From: Clostridium intestinale DSM 6191
GTDB lineage: Bacteria > Bacillota > Clostridia > Clostridiales > Clostridiaceae
Direction of reading: 5' to 3'
Assembly: GCF_900130055.1 (NCBI RefSeq)
Contig: NZ_FQXU01000010.1
Span: forward strand, 115,695-163,345
DNA: 47,651 nucleotides
The translations under genes and the position numbers were made by a program. The notes under the pieces are model-generated. The model worked only from the letters and a program-made list of their open reading frames with translations, searched no databases and was not told the DNA's origin. Within the stretch, counting starts at the first letter, position 1; every line of letters starts with the position of its first letter. Shown here piece by piece: positions 7,583 through 15,478 of the stretch.

Positions 7583-7729
7583 AAAAAAATCTAGGTATGC
7601 CCAGTACCTAGATTCTTCTAACAAAAGTAATATTAAGAGGAGTTTTACTTTGTTACTAATATGTGTGCTTGTCAGTTCTAAATTCAGTAATAATCACTCC
7701 TTGTCCTGATAATGATTATCACTTGCTAT
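7583..7729 (-). ncRNA. Fur-controlled sRNA, copy A
   Basis: A complete non-coding transcription unit on the minus strand. The promoter is TTGACA-17-TATACT, and a perfect 15-bp Fur palindrome lies just after the predicted start. An 11-bp hairpin (7619-7630 with 7645-7655, one bulge) exposes the loop AACUCCUCUUAAUA, whose CUCCUC is complementary to a Shine-Dalgarno sequence. An intrinsic terminator follows (10-bp stem 7588-7597/7605-7614, loop of 7, then seven U). Predicted length is about 147 bases. A 50-base block (7618-7667) is identical in copy B. A short frame ending CACACATATTAG is also shared, but has no consistent start codon, so I favour RNA-only. Expected role: iron-sparing repression by pairing to ribosome sites, like RyhB or FsrA; this is inference. 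Confidence 0.75.
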
Positions 7730-7764
7730 AAATATAGTATATCTTATGATTATATTCTTGTCAA
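7707..7764 (-). promoter_or_regulatory. Promoter and Fur operator of sRNA copy A
   Basis: TTGACA (7759-7764), 17-base spacer, TATACT (7736-7741). The operator TGATAATGATTATCA (7707-7721) is a perfect 7-1-7 inverted repeat, the Bacillus-type Fur consensus and distinct from PerR (TTATAAT...) and Zur (TCGTAAT...). It covers about +8 to +22, a position expected to block transcription when iron-loaded Fur is bound. Confidence 0.8.
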
Positions 7765-7837
7765 TTACTTCTTTTATATTATTTTTAAACTTTTATGATA
7801 AATTTTATTGAACTTACTTTTTATACTTTTATAAAAC

Positions 7838-7980
7838 AAAAAACCTAGGTATGCCCAGTACCTAGGTTTTTCCTAACAAAAGTAATATTAAGAGGAGTTT
7901 TACTTTGTTACTAATATGTGTGTTTGCCAGTTCTAAATTCAAGAATAATTATTTACTTGATAATGATTATCACTATCTTT
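7838..7980 (-). ncRNA. Fur-controlled sRNA, copy B
   Basis: Second copy of the unit, about 143 bases on the minus strand. The hairpin 7874-7885/7900-7910 exposes the same CUCCUC loop as copy A. The terminator stem is longer (12 bp, 7840-7851 with 7859-7870), and both arm changes compared with copy A are compensatory (ATCTAG/CTAGAT against ACCTAG/CTAGGT), which is evidence that the helix is selected. The loop UGCCCAG (plus strand) is identical. The Shine-Dalgarno-like GGAG found in the copy A linker is absent here, weakening a coding interpretation. Confidence 0.75.
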
Positions 7981-8015
7981 AAATATAGTATATTTTATAT
8001 TTCTATATCTGTCAA
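7958..8015 (-). promoter_or_regulatory. Promoter and Fur operator of sRNA copy B
   Basis: TTGACA (8010-8015), 17-base spacer, TATACT (7987-7992), then TGATAATGATTATCA (7958-7972). Spacing of all elements nearly matches copy A. The remaining 8016-8150 to hsp20 has no promoter I can defend and no CIRCE element. Confidence 0.8.
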
Positions 8016-8150
8016 TAGATTTATTAAAAACTTTTATTACTAATATTATGCTCTTGTTTTAAGTTTTATATACTACTCCAATAACATTACAGTATCATGA
8101 TTTAATTACATTCATAAAATAAAGTTGTAATAGGAAAGGAGGCTTCATTT

Positions 8151-8561
8151 ATGAGAGATCTACTTTCTACAAAGTCTACTTATTCAATGACATCTAGAGA
8201 GTTTTTTGATGTATTATGGGAAAAAGTTTACCTTAATGAAGATTTTAAAATCTTAGAAAATGAAAAAAACTTTAAGACTCATGTTTTGGAAACCTCTAAA
8301 GAATTTATTGTTTATGCTGATATTCCTGGTGTGGATAAGCAAGATTTAACTATTACTTACGAAAATAACTTTTTAGTTATCGCTATAAAGAGAGCCGAAG
8401 CTGATACAACATCAACCGATACTCTTTTTAATGAGAGATATTATGGTGAAACCAGAAGAATGTTCTATGTGCCTGATATAAAAATCGAAACTATTCGTTA
8501 TACTTTAGAAAAAGGTGAGTTAGCTTTAAGTTTACAAAAGGATTTAAAAAAGAGTGATTAA
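8151..8561 (+). CDS. Hsp20/alpha-crystallin small heat-shock protein
   Basis: A 136-residue small heat-shock protein, an ATP-independent holdase. The alpha-crystallin domain covers about residues 40-130: ADIPGVDKQDLTITYEN at about 57-73, an ERYYGETRRMFYVP dimer-loop block at about 95-108, and the C-terminal YTLEKGELALSL near 117-128 (the usual A-x-(Y)-x-(N/K)-G-x-L motif). The start has AAAGGAGG 9 bases upstream. The C-terminal IxI tail is missing; the protein ends in LKKSD, which is encoded by the terminator palindrome. The family is diverged, but the domain order is clear. Confidence 0.88.
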   Translation: MRDLLSTKSTYSMTSREFFDVLWEKVYLNEDFKILENEKNFKTHVLETSKEFIVYADIPGVDKQDLTITYENNFLVIAIKRAEADTTSTDTLFNERYYGETRRMFYVPDIKIETIRYTLEKGELALSLQKDLKKSD

Positions 8562-8584
8562 TTTTTTTAATCACTCTTTTTTAA
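8544..8584. terminator. Shared bidirectional terminator hsp20/response regulator
   Basis: An 18-bp perfect inverted repeat (8544-8561 and 8567-8584) with a 5-base loop. It contains the last five sense codons and the stop codon of both convergent genes, which end 5 bases apart. U-runs are formed by the continuation of either arm. Confidence 0.88.
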
Positions 8585-10066
8585 GTATTCCCTTGGAATA
8601 TAGCCTGTATACTTTTTAAAATTTAAAGAAAAGTTTCTATAATCAGTATATCCTACTTCACTTGCTATTTCATTGATGCTCTTACCAGTCTTCATCAATT
8701 CAATTGCCTTTTTCATTCTTAGTTTTGTTATATACTCTGTAAAACTCATCCCTTTATACTTTTTAAAACTTCTACTTAAATAACTTTCATTTAAATACAC
8801 CTCTTTTGCAACAATTCCTAAAGATATATTTTTATTATAATTTTTTTGTATATATATAAGTGCTTTCTCCATAGATGTATCTTCAAGCTTAGAACTTTTT
8901 TCTCTTAACTTCTCTATAACATCTAATAAATAACTTTTTAAAAACTTTATTATATCCTCTAGGTATTTACTGTTATAAATATCCGATTTTTCTTCTATAT
9001 TTATATCTATCTTATAATTTTCCATTTCTTCTTTAAATGAAATAATTATTTGCATAACCATATTTATTACAGTGGCTTTATTTAAGTTTACATCTTTGAA
9101 ATATGCTGAGAGTTTATCAACGTATAATATTACTTTATCTTTCTTTTTGGCATTAACTGATAGAACTATGTCCTCTATTATTTGTGAAGCTATTTTTCTA
9201 TCAAAGCTTTTATTTGCCTGTAGCTTATTTTTAATTATCAATCTTTTATTGAGATTAAATCTATTATCAAGCAGTTCTTTACTTTTATCATATAAGCTTT
9301 TTATATTTTCCACCTTATCATATTGAGTTAGAGCTACAGAAATAACAGTTTTATATTTATTTTCTGTTTCATATTTTAAACTTAATATACTATTTTCTAA
9401 ATCAATGTCTGTCTTTTTAAATATAACTACAATCCTATGCTGATGTGCCTCTATTACATAGCCTTTTTCTTTAAATATATCTTTTAATCTATTTTTTAAA
9501 TGATCTATAATACTGTAATTAACATTACTCTGCAAACTCTTAGCATAATAATCATAATAGTCATTTTCTATCAATGAAATTTTCACTTCATCTTGATTAT
9601 CCCAAAAATTATAGATCTCATTAATTTTTCTTTGTCCTCTTATTATCTCAAGCAGCATCTTTTCTCTAGATATTATACTATTACTTTTTTCTTCCTTAAT
9701 TACTTCTACTGCATTTTTTATTGCATTTATAAGTTCTTCATAATCTATAGGTTTTAAAATAAAATCTAATGCATTCATTTTAATAGCTCTTCTAGCATAT
9801 TGAAAATCATCATACCCAGTAATTATAATAAATTTACTACTTGGTAAATATTTTTTTATTTCCTGGGACATAGAAATTCCATCTATCCCAGGCATGTTTA
9901 TATCCGTTATAATTAACTCCGGCTTATATACTTTTGCTACCTCAATGGCTTTTAACGCATTATCTGCTTCCCCACATATTTCACATTCCAGGTTATTCCA
10001 AGGTATTGTTTTTTTCATCCCTTCTCTTGCATAATACTCATCATCAACTATTATGGTTTTTATCAT
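8567..10066 (-). CDS. YesN-type AraC-family response regulator
   Basis: A 499-residue response regulator. The receiver domain (about 1-120) has the acidic pair D8-D9, phospho-acceptor D55 in IITDINMPGIDG and K105 in LKPID. The middle (about 130-390) is a variable linker with coiled-coil character. The C-terminus (about 400-499) is a two-helix-turn-helix AraC domain ending with SINEIASEVGYTDYRNFSLNF and KKYTGYIP. I start at ATG 10066, preceded by GGTGG and overlapping the kinase gene by 23 bases, rather than the 5-codon longer frame. Partner is the kinase immediately upstream. By location it should control the neighbouring Afu-type transporter; this is inference. Confidence 0.92.
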   Translation of the reverse strand: MIKTIIVDDEYYAREGMKKTIPWNNLECEICGEADNALKAIEVAKVYKPELIITDINMPGIDGISMSQEIKKYLPSSKFIIITGYDDFQYARRAIKMNALDFILKPIDYEELINAIKNAVEVIKEEKSNSIISREKMLLEIIRGQRKINEIYNFWDNQDEVKISLIENDYYDYYAKSLQSNVNYSIIDHLKNRLKDIFKEKGYVIEAHQHRIVVIFKKTDIDLENSILSLKYETENKYKTVISVALTQYDKVENIKSLYDKSKELLDNRFNLNKRLIIKNKLQANKSFDRKIASQIIEDIVLSVNAKKKDKVILYVDKLSAYFKDVNLNKATVINMVMQIIISFKEEMENYKIDINIEEKSDIYNSKYLEDIIKFLKSYLLDVIEKLREKSSKLEDTSMEKALIYIQKNYNKNISLGIVAKEVYLNESYLSRSFKKYKGMSFTEYITKLRMKKAIELMKTGKSINEIASEVGYTDYRNFSLNFKKYTGYIPREYLKKSD

Positions 10067-11786
10067 TATTAACACCACCATCTTTAGGAATTCTTATTAA
10101 TGCCTCTGTTAATCCATTTATATTACTATAGGTTACTCCGTAATTCTTTCCATAATAAATTTTTATTCTCTTGTTTACATTACTTATCCCAATTCCTTCT
10201 CCATTATGTTTACTTTGTCCAAACCCTATTCCGTCATCAATTATTTTAAATATTAATAAGCCATCTTTAATAAAACCTTTTATTATTAATGTACCTGAAT
10301 CTATCTTAGGTTCAAGCCCATGTATTATTGCATTCTCTACTAAAGGCTGTAATATTAATTTTAATATTTTTAGATTTAAGATCTCCTCACTTACTTCTAT
10401 TGATATGCTAAGTTTATCTCTGTATCTATTTTTTTGTATCTTTAAATAATTGTTTATCTGCTCTATCTCTTGCTTAACGTCAACTATTTCTCCAGTATTG
10501 CTTATACTATATCTAAAAAACTTACTAAGTGCATTAGTCATATCTTCTACTTCATTATTTAATCCTAATCTAGCCATCCAACTTATAGAATTAAGTGCAT
10601 TATAGAGGAAATGAGGGTTTATTTGAGCCTTTAAAGCCTTAAATTCTGTTTGCTGAATTAATATTTGTTTTTTATAATCCTCTTCTATTAATCTATTTAT
10701 CTCTTTTATCATATTATTAAATCTTTTTACTAATAGTCCTGTTTCGTCATTACTATTAAAATCTACATAAACATCTCTATTTCCTAATTCAACTTCCTTC
10801 ATCTGTAATGATATCTCATGAATTGGCTTAGATATCTTATTCGAAAGTATTCTTGATAAAACATAACCAATTATTGCAACAAATAAAATTATAATCATAA
10901 ATATCTCAATATTCTTAAAGGCTTCTGTAAAGAAATAATTAGATGGTATAGTTTGAATAACTTTTACATTATTGCTTTTAGAAGTAGTATAGTATGCCTT
11001 ATATTTTTCATTATTTATATTAATACTTAGATCCCCATTTTCTTTATTCATTTTTTTTAAATACTCTTCATTAAATCTAAATCCTGTTTGATTTTTAAGT
11101 AATTTATCAGTTACTATATAACCCTTTTCATCTAATAAATAAATATTACTATTCTCTACAAAAGATATATTATTTAATATATTATCGTAATAACTATCAT
11201 AGATATCTGCTACAACATACCCTATTATTTCTCCACTATCCTTATTTTTTATAGCCTCTCCTATTACCATTACTATATCCTGAGCATTTTCGCCATCTAC
11301 TCTTCTATGTATCTGTTTGACTACCTTCCCTTCATTTTTAGCTAATGTATCAAAAAAATTTCCTCTTTCATCACTATATATAGGTTTATAATAATTAGTT
11401 GTAGAAAATCTACTCATACCATTTTTATTAACTATATGTATGGGTATTTTCAAAGCCTGTGCAGCTGTTATACCATTTATTATAGTATACATTTTTTGTG
11501 TATCTTCAAACCTTTCATTCCTGTCAACGTATTCATCGTTTTTATTTGCTATTTTTCTTACTTCTTCATTTTGTGCTATAAAATTTACTATATTAAAGAA
11601 ATTATTCATATTATCATCTAATAAATTTGCTGTTAACTTTATATTACTTTCAGTATACTTTTCTATACTTTTAGTTGAATATCTTACTTCAAATATAAAA
11701 TTATATATAGCAAGTATCAATAATGGAATTACCCCAACAATTAAAAAAGTAGTCTGTAGTTTTTTTCTAAAAGTTTGATTTTTCAC
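10044..11786 (-). CDS. YesM-type sensor histidine kinase
   Basis: A 580-residue membrane sensor kinase. TM1 is at about 13-31 and TM2 at about 293-312, enclosing an extracellular sensor of about 260 residues with dCache-like features (YVVADIYDSYYDNILNN, NIYLLDEKGYIVTD). HAMP follows at about 313-365, then the His_kinase block QTEFKALKAQINPHFLYN with phospho-acceptor H392. The HATPase domain has a DDGIGFG G1 box and GEGIGISNVNKR. Start is GTG with AAGGAGAG 8-9 bases upstream. It overlaps the regulator gene. Kinases of this LytS/YesM class often sense extracellular sugars or sugar phosphates together with a binding protein, which fits the transporter encoded upstream. Confidence 0.92.
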   Translation of the reverse strand: MKNQTFRKKLQTTFLIVGVIPLLILAIYNFIFEVRYSTKSIEKYTESNIKLTANLLDDNMNNFFNIVNFIAQNEEVRKIANKNDEYVDRNERFEDTQKMYTIINGITAAQALKIPIHIVNKNGMSRFSTTNYYKPIYSDERGNFFDTLAKNEGKVVKQIHRRVDGENAQDIVMVIGEAIKNKDSGEIIGYVVADIYDSYYDNILNNISFVENSNIYLLDEKGYIVTDKLLKNQTGFRFNEEYLKKMNKENGDLSININNEKYKAYYTTSKSNNVKVIQTIPSNYFFTEAFKNIEIFMIIILFVAIIGYVLSRILSNKISKPIHEISLQMKEVELGNRDVYVDFNSNDETGLLVKRFNNMIKEINRLIEEDYKKQILIQQTEFKALKAQINPHFLYNALNSISWMARLGLNNEVEDMTNALSKFFRYSISNTGEIVDVKQEIEQINNYLKIQKNRYRDKLSISIEVSEEILNLKILKLILQPLVENAIIHGLEPKIDSGTLIIKGFIKDGLLIFKIIDDGIGFGQSKHNGEGIGISNVNKRIKIYYGKNYGVTYSNINGLTEALIRIPKDGGVNNDKNHNS

Positions 11787-11825
11787 AGCGTATACTCTCC
11801 TTGCATATATATTATTTCAATACCA

Positions 11826-11855
11826 ATAAACGACAGACTCTTGTCCGTCGTTTAT
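11826..11855 (-). promoter_or_regulatory. Hairpin between mgtC-like gene and kinase gene
   Basis: A 13-bp stem with a 4-base loop; the single mismatch on the plus strand becomes a G-U pair in the minus-strand RNA, so the structure is built for the minus transcript. There is no U-run. It may be a weak terminator or an mRNA stabiliser that separates transporter/mgtC expression from kinase expression. Confidence 0.5.
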
Positions 11856-11856
11856 C

Positions 11857-12576
11857 TTATTCCTCTATTTCACTAGCTTTTATTATATTATCATTTAAAA
11901 TTATTTCATTTAGAATTCTAGTACCATCCATATATTTAGGCAATTTAATCGTATATAAGCATGTATGGAGCTTTTCATTTTGAAAGTAAGTATCCTCTTC
12001 TTCATTTATAGAAAACTCTATATTTTTTATAAGAATATTTTTGTAATTGAAGTATTCCTCCAGAAATTGTAGGAGCTTTTTTTTATCAAGAAAATGTATC
12101 TCTATCTTGGTAACTCCTGCTTGAGATATAAATTTATTTTGAAATCTCTTAAGAATTACGAGTATTAAAACTATAGCTACCCCTGAAAATATACTTATTT
12201 CATAATACCCCATTCCTATAGCTAAACCTACACACGCAACAACCCAAAGAGTAGCCGCCGTAGTTAACCCTTTTATGGAACCTTTTGTATGGAGTATTGT
12301 ACCTGCACCTAAAAATCCTACCCCACTTATCACTTGAGCTCCTAATCTACCGTAATCTACTTTTATTACCTGAGCTAGCTCAGGTCTATCAGAAATCATT
12401 TTAATAGCCTCATTTGCCATATTAATCTGAATTAATGATATTATAGCCGCACCTACGCACACAAGAATATGTGTCCTAAATCCCGCAGGGCTATTTCTAA
12501 AAGCTCTCTCATATCCTATAGCTCCTCCTATTAATATGGCTAAGCTTAATCTTAAAATGATCTCAATAGTTGACAT
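11857..12576 (-). CDS. MgtC/SapB family membrane protein
   Basis: A 239-residue MgtC/SapB protein. The N-terminal membrane domain (about 1-140) contains the family blocks IGYERA, AGFRTHILVCVGAA and GVGFLGAGTI followed by GLTTAATLWV. The soluble C-terminal domain (about 150-239) is ACT-like in length. ATG 12576 has GAGGTG at ideal spacing. Family members affect Mg2+ homeostasis, intracellular survival and F1Fo-ATPase or phosphate balance; the true substrate is disputed. Its place inside an ABC transporter/two-component cluster is unusual. It is 49 bases after the ATPase gene and probably cotranscribed. Confidence 0.9.
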   Translation of the reverse strand: MSTIEIILRLSLAILIGGAIGYERAFRNSPAGFRTHILVCVGAAIISLIQINMANEAIKMISDRPELAQVIKVDYGRLGAQVISGVGFLGAGTILHTKGSIKGLTTAATLWVVACVGLAIGMGYYEISIFSGVAIVLILVILKRFQNKFISQAGVTKIEIHFLDKKKLLQFLEEYFNYKNILIKNIEFSINEEEDTYFQNEKLHTCLYTIKLPKYMDGTRILNEIILNDNIIKASEIEE

Positions 12577-12625
12577 TATCACCTCAACCCCTCTTGATTA
12601 TTGTCTTTTATTATATTTAATATTT

Positions 12626-13699
12626 CTAAAGAATATGAACGTTGTCAGATATAAAGTCTAACATTATATCTTGTCCTACCTCAAATACATCCTTACCTTG
12701 AGGATTATTATCTTCTACCATTACTACTTTTTCTCCAACTTTAACTCTATAATCTTGGAATGCTCCCATAAATGTAGAATCTACTATATTCCCAGATATT
12801 TTACCCTTATGACCAATTTTTATAGCTTCAGGTCTTAAAATAATTTTACATATATCCCCGACTTCTTTGCTACCATTATATTTTAATTCTAATATATTTC
12901 CCTCTATATCAAGCTTAATTTTCTCGTCTTTTTTCTCTAATATTTTTCCATTTAAAAAGTTAGCCGCACCTATAAAGTCTGCAACAAACTCTGATGCTGG
13001 TTTATAATATATCTCCTTAGGTGTTCCTACTTGTTCAATAACACCCTTATTCATTATTATTATTCTATCTGATAAACTCATAGCTTCTGATTGATCATGA
13101 GTTACATATATAGCTGTAATTTTAACTTTTTTCTGTATCTTTCTTATCTCTGTTCTCATATATACCCTTAATTTAGCATCAAGGTTTGATAAAGGTTCAT
13201 CAAATAGTAGTACTCCTGGCTCCATAACTAAAGCTCTAGCTAAAGCTACCCTTTGCTGTTGTCCACCTGACAGTTGGTTTGGATATCTTAGTTCCATCCC
13301 TTCAAGCCCTACTAAATTTATTATATCATTTACTCTGTTTTTTATTTCCTCTTTTGATATCTTTTTTAATTTTAATCCATATGCTACATTATCATATATA
13401 TTTAAATGAGGAAATAAAGCATAGCTTTGGAATACCATGGCTGTGTCCCTTTTATCTGGAGTTAAATCATTTATAACATCCCCACCTAGATATATTTCTC
13501 CATCTGTTGGCACTTCAAACCCAGCTATCATTCTAAGTATAGTGGTTTTTCCACATCCAGAAGGACCTAAAAGAGTAACGAACTCTCCTGCATTTATATC
13601 TACAGAGACATTATCTACAGCCTTAAATTCTGATTTTTTTTCATGAGTTATATATATCTTAGTTATATCTTTTATATTTACACCTTTACTTCTTTGCAT
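12626..13699 (-). CDS. ABC transporter ATPase, Afu/Fbp/PotA class
   Basis: A 357-residue importer ATPase. Walker A is GPSGCGKTT (about 47-55), the Q-loop is MVFQSYALFPH, the signature is LSGGQQQRVALARAL, Walker B is VLLFDEPLSNLDAKLR, and the H-loop is YVTHDQSEA. The C-terminal 110 residues form a TOBE (MalK-like) regulatory domain including the typical ILRPEAIKIG. ATG 13699 is used, with GGGGTGAG just upstream. It sits 18 bases after the permease stop. It energises the fused permease encoded just before it. Confidence 0.94.
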   Translation of the reverse strand: MQRSKGVNIKDITKIYITHEKKSEFKAVDNVSVDINAGEFVTLLGPSGCGKTTILRMIAGFEVPTDGEIYLGGDVINDLTPDKRDTAMVFQSYALFPHLNIYDNVAYGLKLKKISKEEIKNRVNDIINLVGLEGMELRYPNQLSGGQQQRVALARALVMEPGVLLFDEPLSNLDAKLRVYMRTEIRKIQKKVKITAIYVTHDQSEAMSLSDRIIIMNKGVIEQVGTPKEIYYKPASEFVADFIGAANFLNGKILEKKDEKIKLDIEGNILELKYNGSKEVGDICKIILRPEAIKIGHKGKISGNIVDSTFMGAFQDYRVKVGEKVVMVEDNNPQGKDVFEVGQDIMLDFISDNVHIL

Positions 13700-13717
13700 A
13701 TCTCTCACCCCTATTAG

Positions 13718-15415
13718 TTATATAATATTACTTTCTGTTTTACTTACTCCAAACTTACCTAAAACAAAATACATTATAGCTATTGCTGCATATACTATAA
13801 TTATTAATATTGTTGAAAATGCTGATGCAACTCCAAATCTACCATTATCAACCTGAGATAATATAGATGCTGTAAGCAATTGATATTTAGGAGTTACTAA
13901 AAATATAACTGCACTTACAGCTGTCATGCTCCTAACAAATGTATATACTAACCCACTAAAAAATGCAGATTTTATTAATGGTAAAGTAACTGAAGTAAAT
14001 ACTTTAGTTGTACTAGCACCTAAGTCTTGAGCCGCTTCCTCTATTGCAGGATCTATCTGCTGAAGTGCAGTTACTCCTGATCTTACACCTACAGGAATAC
14101 TTCTAACTATAAATGCTATTACTATTATTAAAGCTGTCCCCGTTAATATAAGGGGCTTAGTATTATATGCACTTATATAACCTAATCCTAAAACAGTTCC
14201 TGGTACAGCCATAGCTAGTAAGGATGTAAATTCTATAAAACCTTTTCCCCAGAATTTCTTTCTTACTATAAGGAATGCTATAACCATCCCTAATATACCT
14301 GTTATAGGGGTAGCCCATAAAGATAGAATTGTTGTATCTTTAAGCGACTTCATTCCTAAATCAAATACATATTTAAAATGATTTAATGTAAATGAATAAT
14401 CTATTCCCATTACCTTAAAAAAGCCACCTAATGGTATTAATAAGTAAAATGAAAATACAAATATAGAAACTAATAAACAAAATATATCTATCGGCCATAC
14501 TATATGATTTTCTTTAATTAAATCCCTCTCTCTTGATGCCTTACCTGTTACTGTAACGTAGGACTTTTTCTCTAGCCAGAATTTTTCAACTACAAACAAT
14601 AAAATAGATAAACAAAGTAATACCACTGCTATAGCTGCTCCTCCTGCCATATCATAGTTTCCTATTGCCTGCATGTATATTTTTGTTGCTAAGGTTGAAA
14701 AATTTCCTCCTATAACCATAGGATTAGAAAAGTCTGCAACAACTTCTATAAAAGTTAATAAAAACGCATTTGCAAGTCCTGGAAGCATAAGTGGTAGCGT
14801 AACTGTCCTAAAGGTTTTCCATCTAGAGGCTCCCATATTTCTTGCTGCTTCTTCTAAAGAGGGGTCTATTCTATTTAATAATCCTATAAGTAAAAGATAA
14901 GCCACTGGAAAAAATGTCATGGTTTGAACCATAACTACTCCCTTAAATCCGTATATATTAAAATTAGTTATACCAAGGAGTTGCCTTGTCACTAATCCAA
15001 ATTGTCCAAATAACATTATAGCTGATAAAGCTAATACAAACGGTGGTGATATTACTGGTAATATCGATACTATTTTAAATAATCTTTTAAAGTGTGAACG
15101 CATATAAGCATCTGCATAAGCAAATATGAAGCCTATTAATGTTGCTAATATTCCCACTGTAGTTCCTAATAATAATGTGTTTAAAAATGTCTTTCTAAAA
15201 TCAATATCTCTTAATACCTTTAGATATGCATTCATAGAAAACCCTTGATTTTCTATAAAACTTACTTTTAATACCGAATATAATGGGTATATTATAAATA
15301 TTGATAACGTAATTATTAAAAATATTATAGTTGTTAAAAGCATTGGATCTCTCCAAATCTTTTTCATATCATTTATTTCATGTTTCATCCGAATTCTTCG
15401 CGAACTAAAACCCAT
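13718..15415 (-). CDS. ABC transporter permease, fused two-domain Afu/Fbp type
   Basis: A 565-residue inner-membrane permease made of two BPD_transp_1 domains in one chain, as in AfuB/FbpB proteins. Each half ends in an EAA loop: EEAARNMGASRWKTFRTVTLP (near 205) and EEAAQDLGASTTKVFTSVTLP (near 485). I count about twelve hydrophobic segments. ATG 15415 has AGGAG 8 bases upstream; GTG 15424 overlaps that site. A strong hairpin separates it from the binding-protein gene. The fusion means one chain supplies the whole channel, so the complex is one permease plus two ATPases. Confidence 0.93.
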   Translation of the reverse strand: MGFSSRRIRMKHEINDMKKIWRDPMLLTTIIFLIITLSIFIIYPLYSVLKVSFIENQGFSMNAYLKVLRDIDFRKTFLNTLLLGTTVGILATLIGFIFAYADAYMRSHFKRLFKIVSILPVISPPFVLALSAIMLFGQFGLVTRQLLGITNFNIYGFKGVVMVQTMTFFPVAYLLLIGLLNRIDPSLEEAARNMGASRWKTFRTVTLPLMLPGLANAFLLTFIEVVADFSNPMVIGGNFSTLATKIYMQAIGNYDMAGGAAIAVVLLCLSILLFVVEKFWLEKKSYVTVTGKASRERDLIKENHIVWPIDIFCLLVSIFVFSFYLLIPLGGFFKVMGIDYSFTLNHFKYVFDLGMKSLKDTTILSLWATPITGILGMVIAFLIVRKKFWGKGFIEFTSLLAMAVPGTVLGLGYISAYNTKPLILTGTALIIVIAFIVRSIPVGVRSGVTALQQIDPAIEEAAQDLGASTTKVFTSVTLPLIKSAFFSGLVYTFVRSMTAVSAVIFLVTPKYQLLTASILSQVDNGRFGVASAFSTILIIIVYAAIAIMYFVLGKFGVSKTESNII

Positions 15416-15446
15416 TTTTACCACTCCTATTATAAAATTATTTTAT

Positions 15447-15472
15447 AATAGAGGGGCTAAAACCCCTCTATT
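15447..15472 (-). promoter_or_regulatory. Intercistronic hairpin between binding protein and permease
   Basis: A 10-bp GC-richer perfect stem (AATAGAGGGG/CCCCTCTATT) with a 6-base loop 6 bases after the binding-protein stop. No U-run follows. In binding-protein transporter operons such structures protect the 3' end of the binding-protein mRNA or attenuate transcription, giving excess binding protein; the same role is inferred here. Confidence 0.65.
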
Positions 15473-15478
15473 AATAAT

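Larger units (their letters stand above)
7583..8015 (-). repeat. Tandem duplication of the sRNA unit
   Basis: Copies 7583-7764 and 7838-8015 are direct repeats about 255 bases apart, each containing promoter, Fur box, anti-SD hairpin and terminator. Identity is complete over a 50-base block and high in the terminator, Fur box, -10 and -35. It falls off in the linker after the Fur box and in the promoter spacer, so functional elements are conserved while linkers have drifted. Confidence 0.85.

Noticed and set aside
7660-7700. Short shared peptide within the minus-strand sRNAs ending in CACACATATTAG
   Set aside because: The last codons are shared, but copy B has no start codon with a ribosome site and the frame would begin at ATT or CTT. 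Treated as RNA conservation.
7645-7710. Plus-strand reading of the sRNA repeats as a TTG-started short peptide behind AAGAGGAG
   Set aside because: Both copies can be read this way, but there is no plus-strand promoter, the peptides diverge after about 12 codons and end at different places, and a full promoter-Fur box-terminator set exists on the minus strand.
8016-8150. CIRCE or other heat-shock operator before hsp20
   Set aside because: No TTAGCACTC inverted repeat or CtsR-like heptad repeat was seen.
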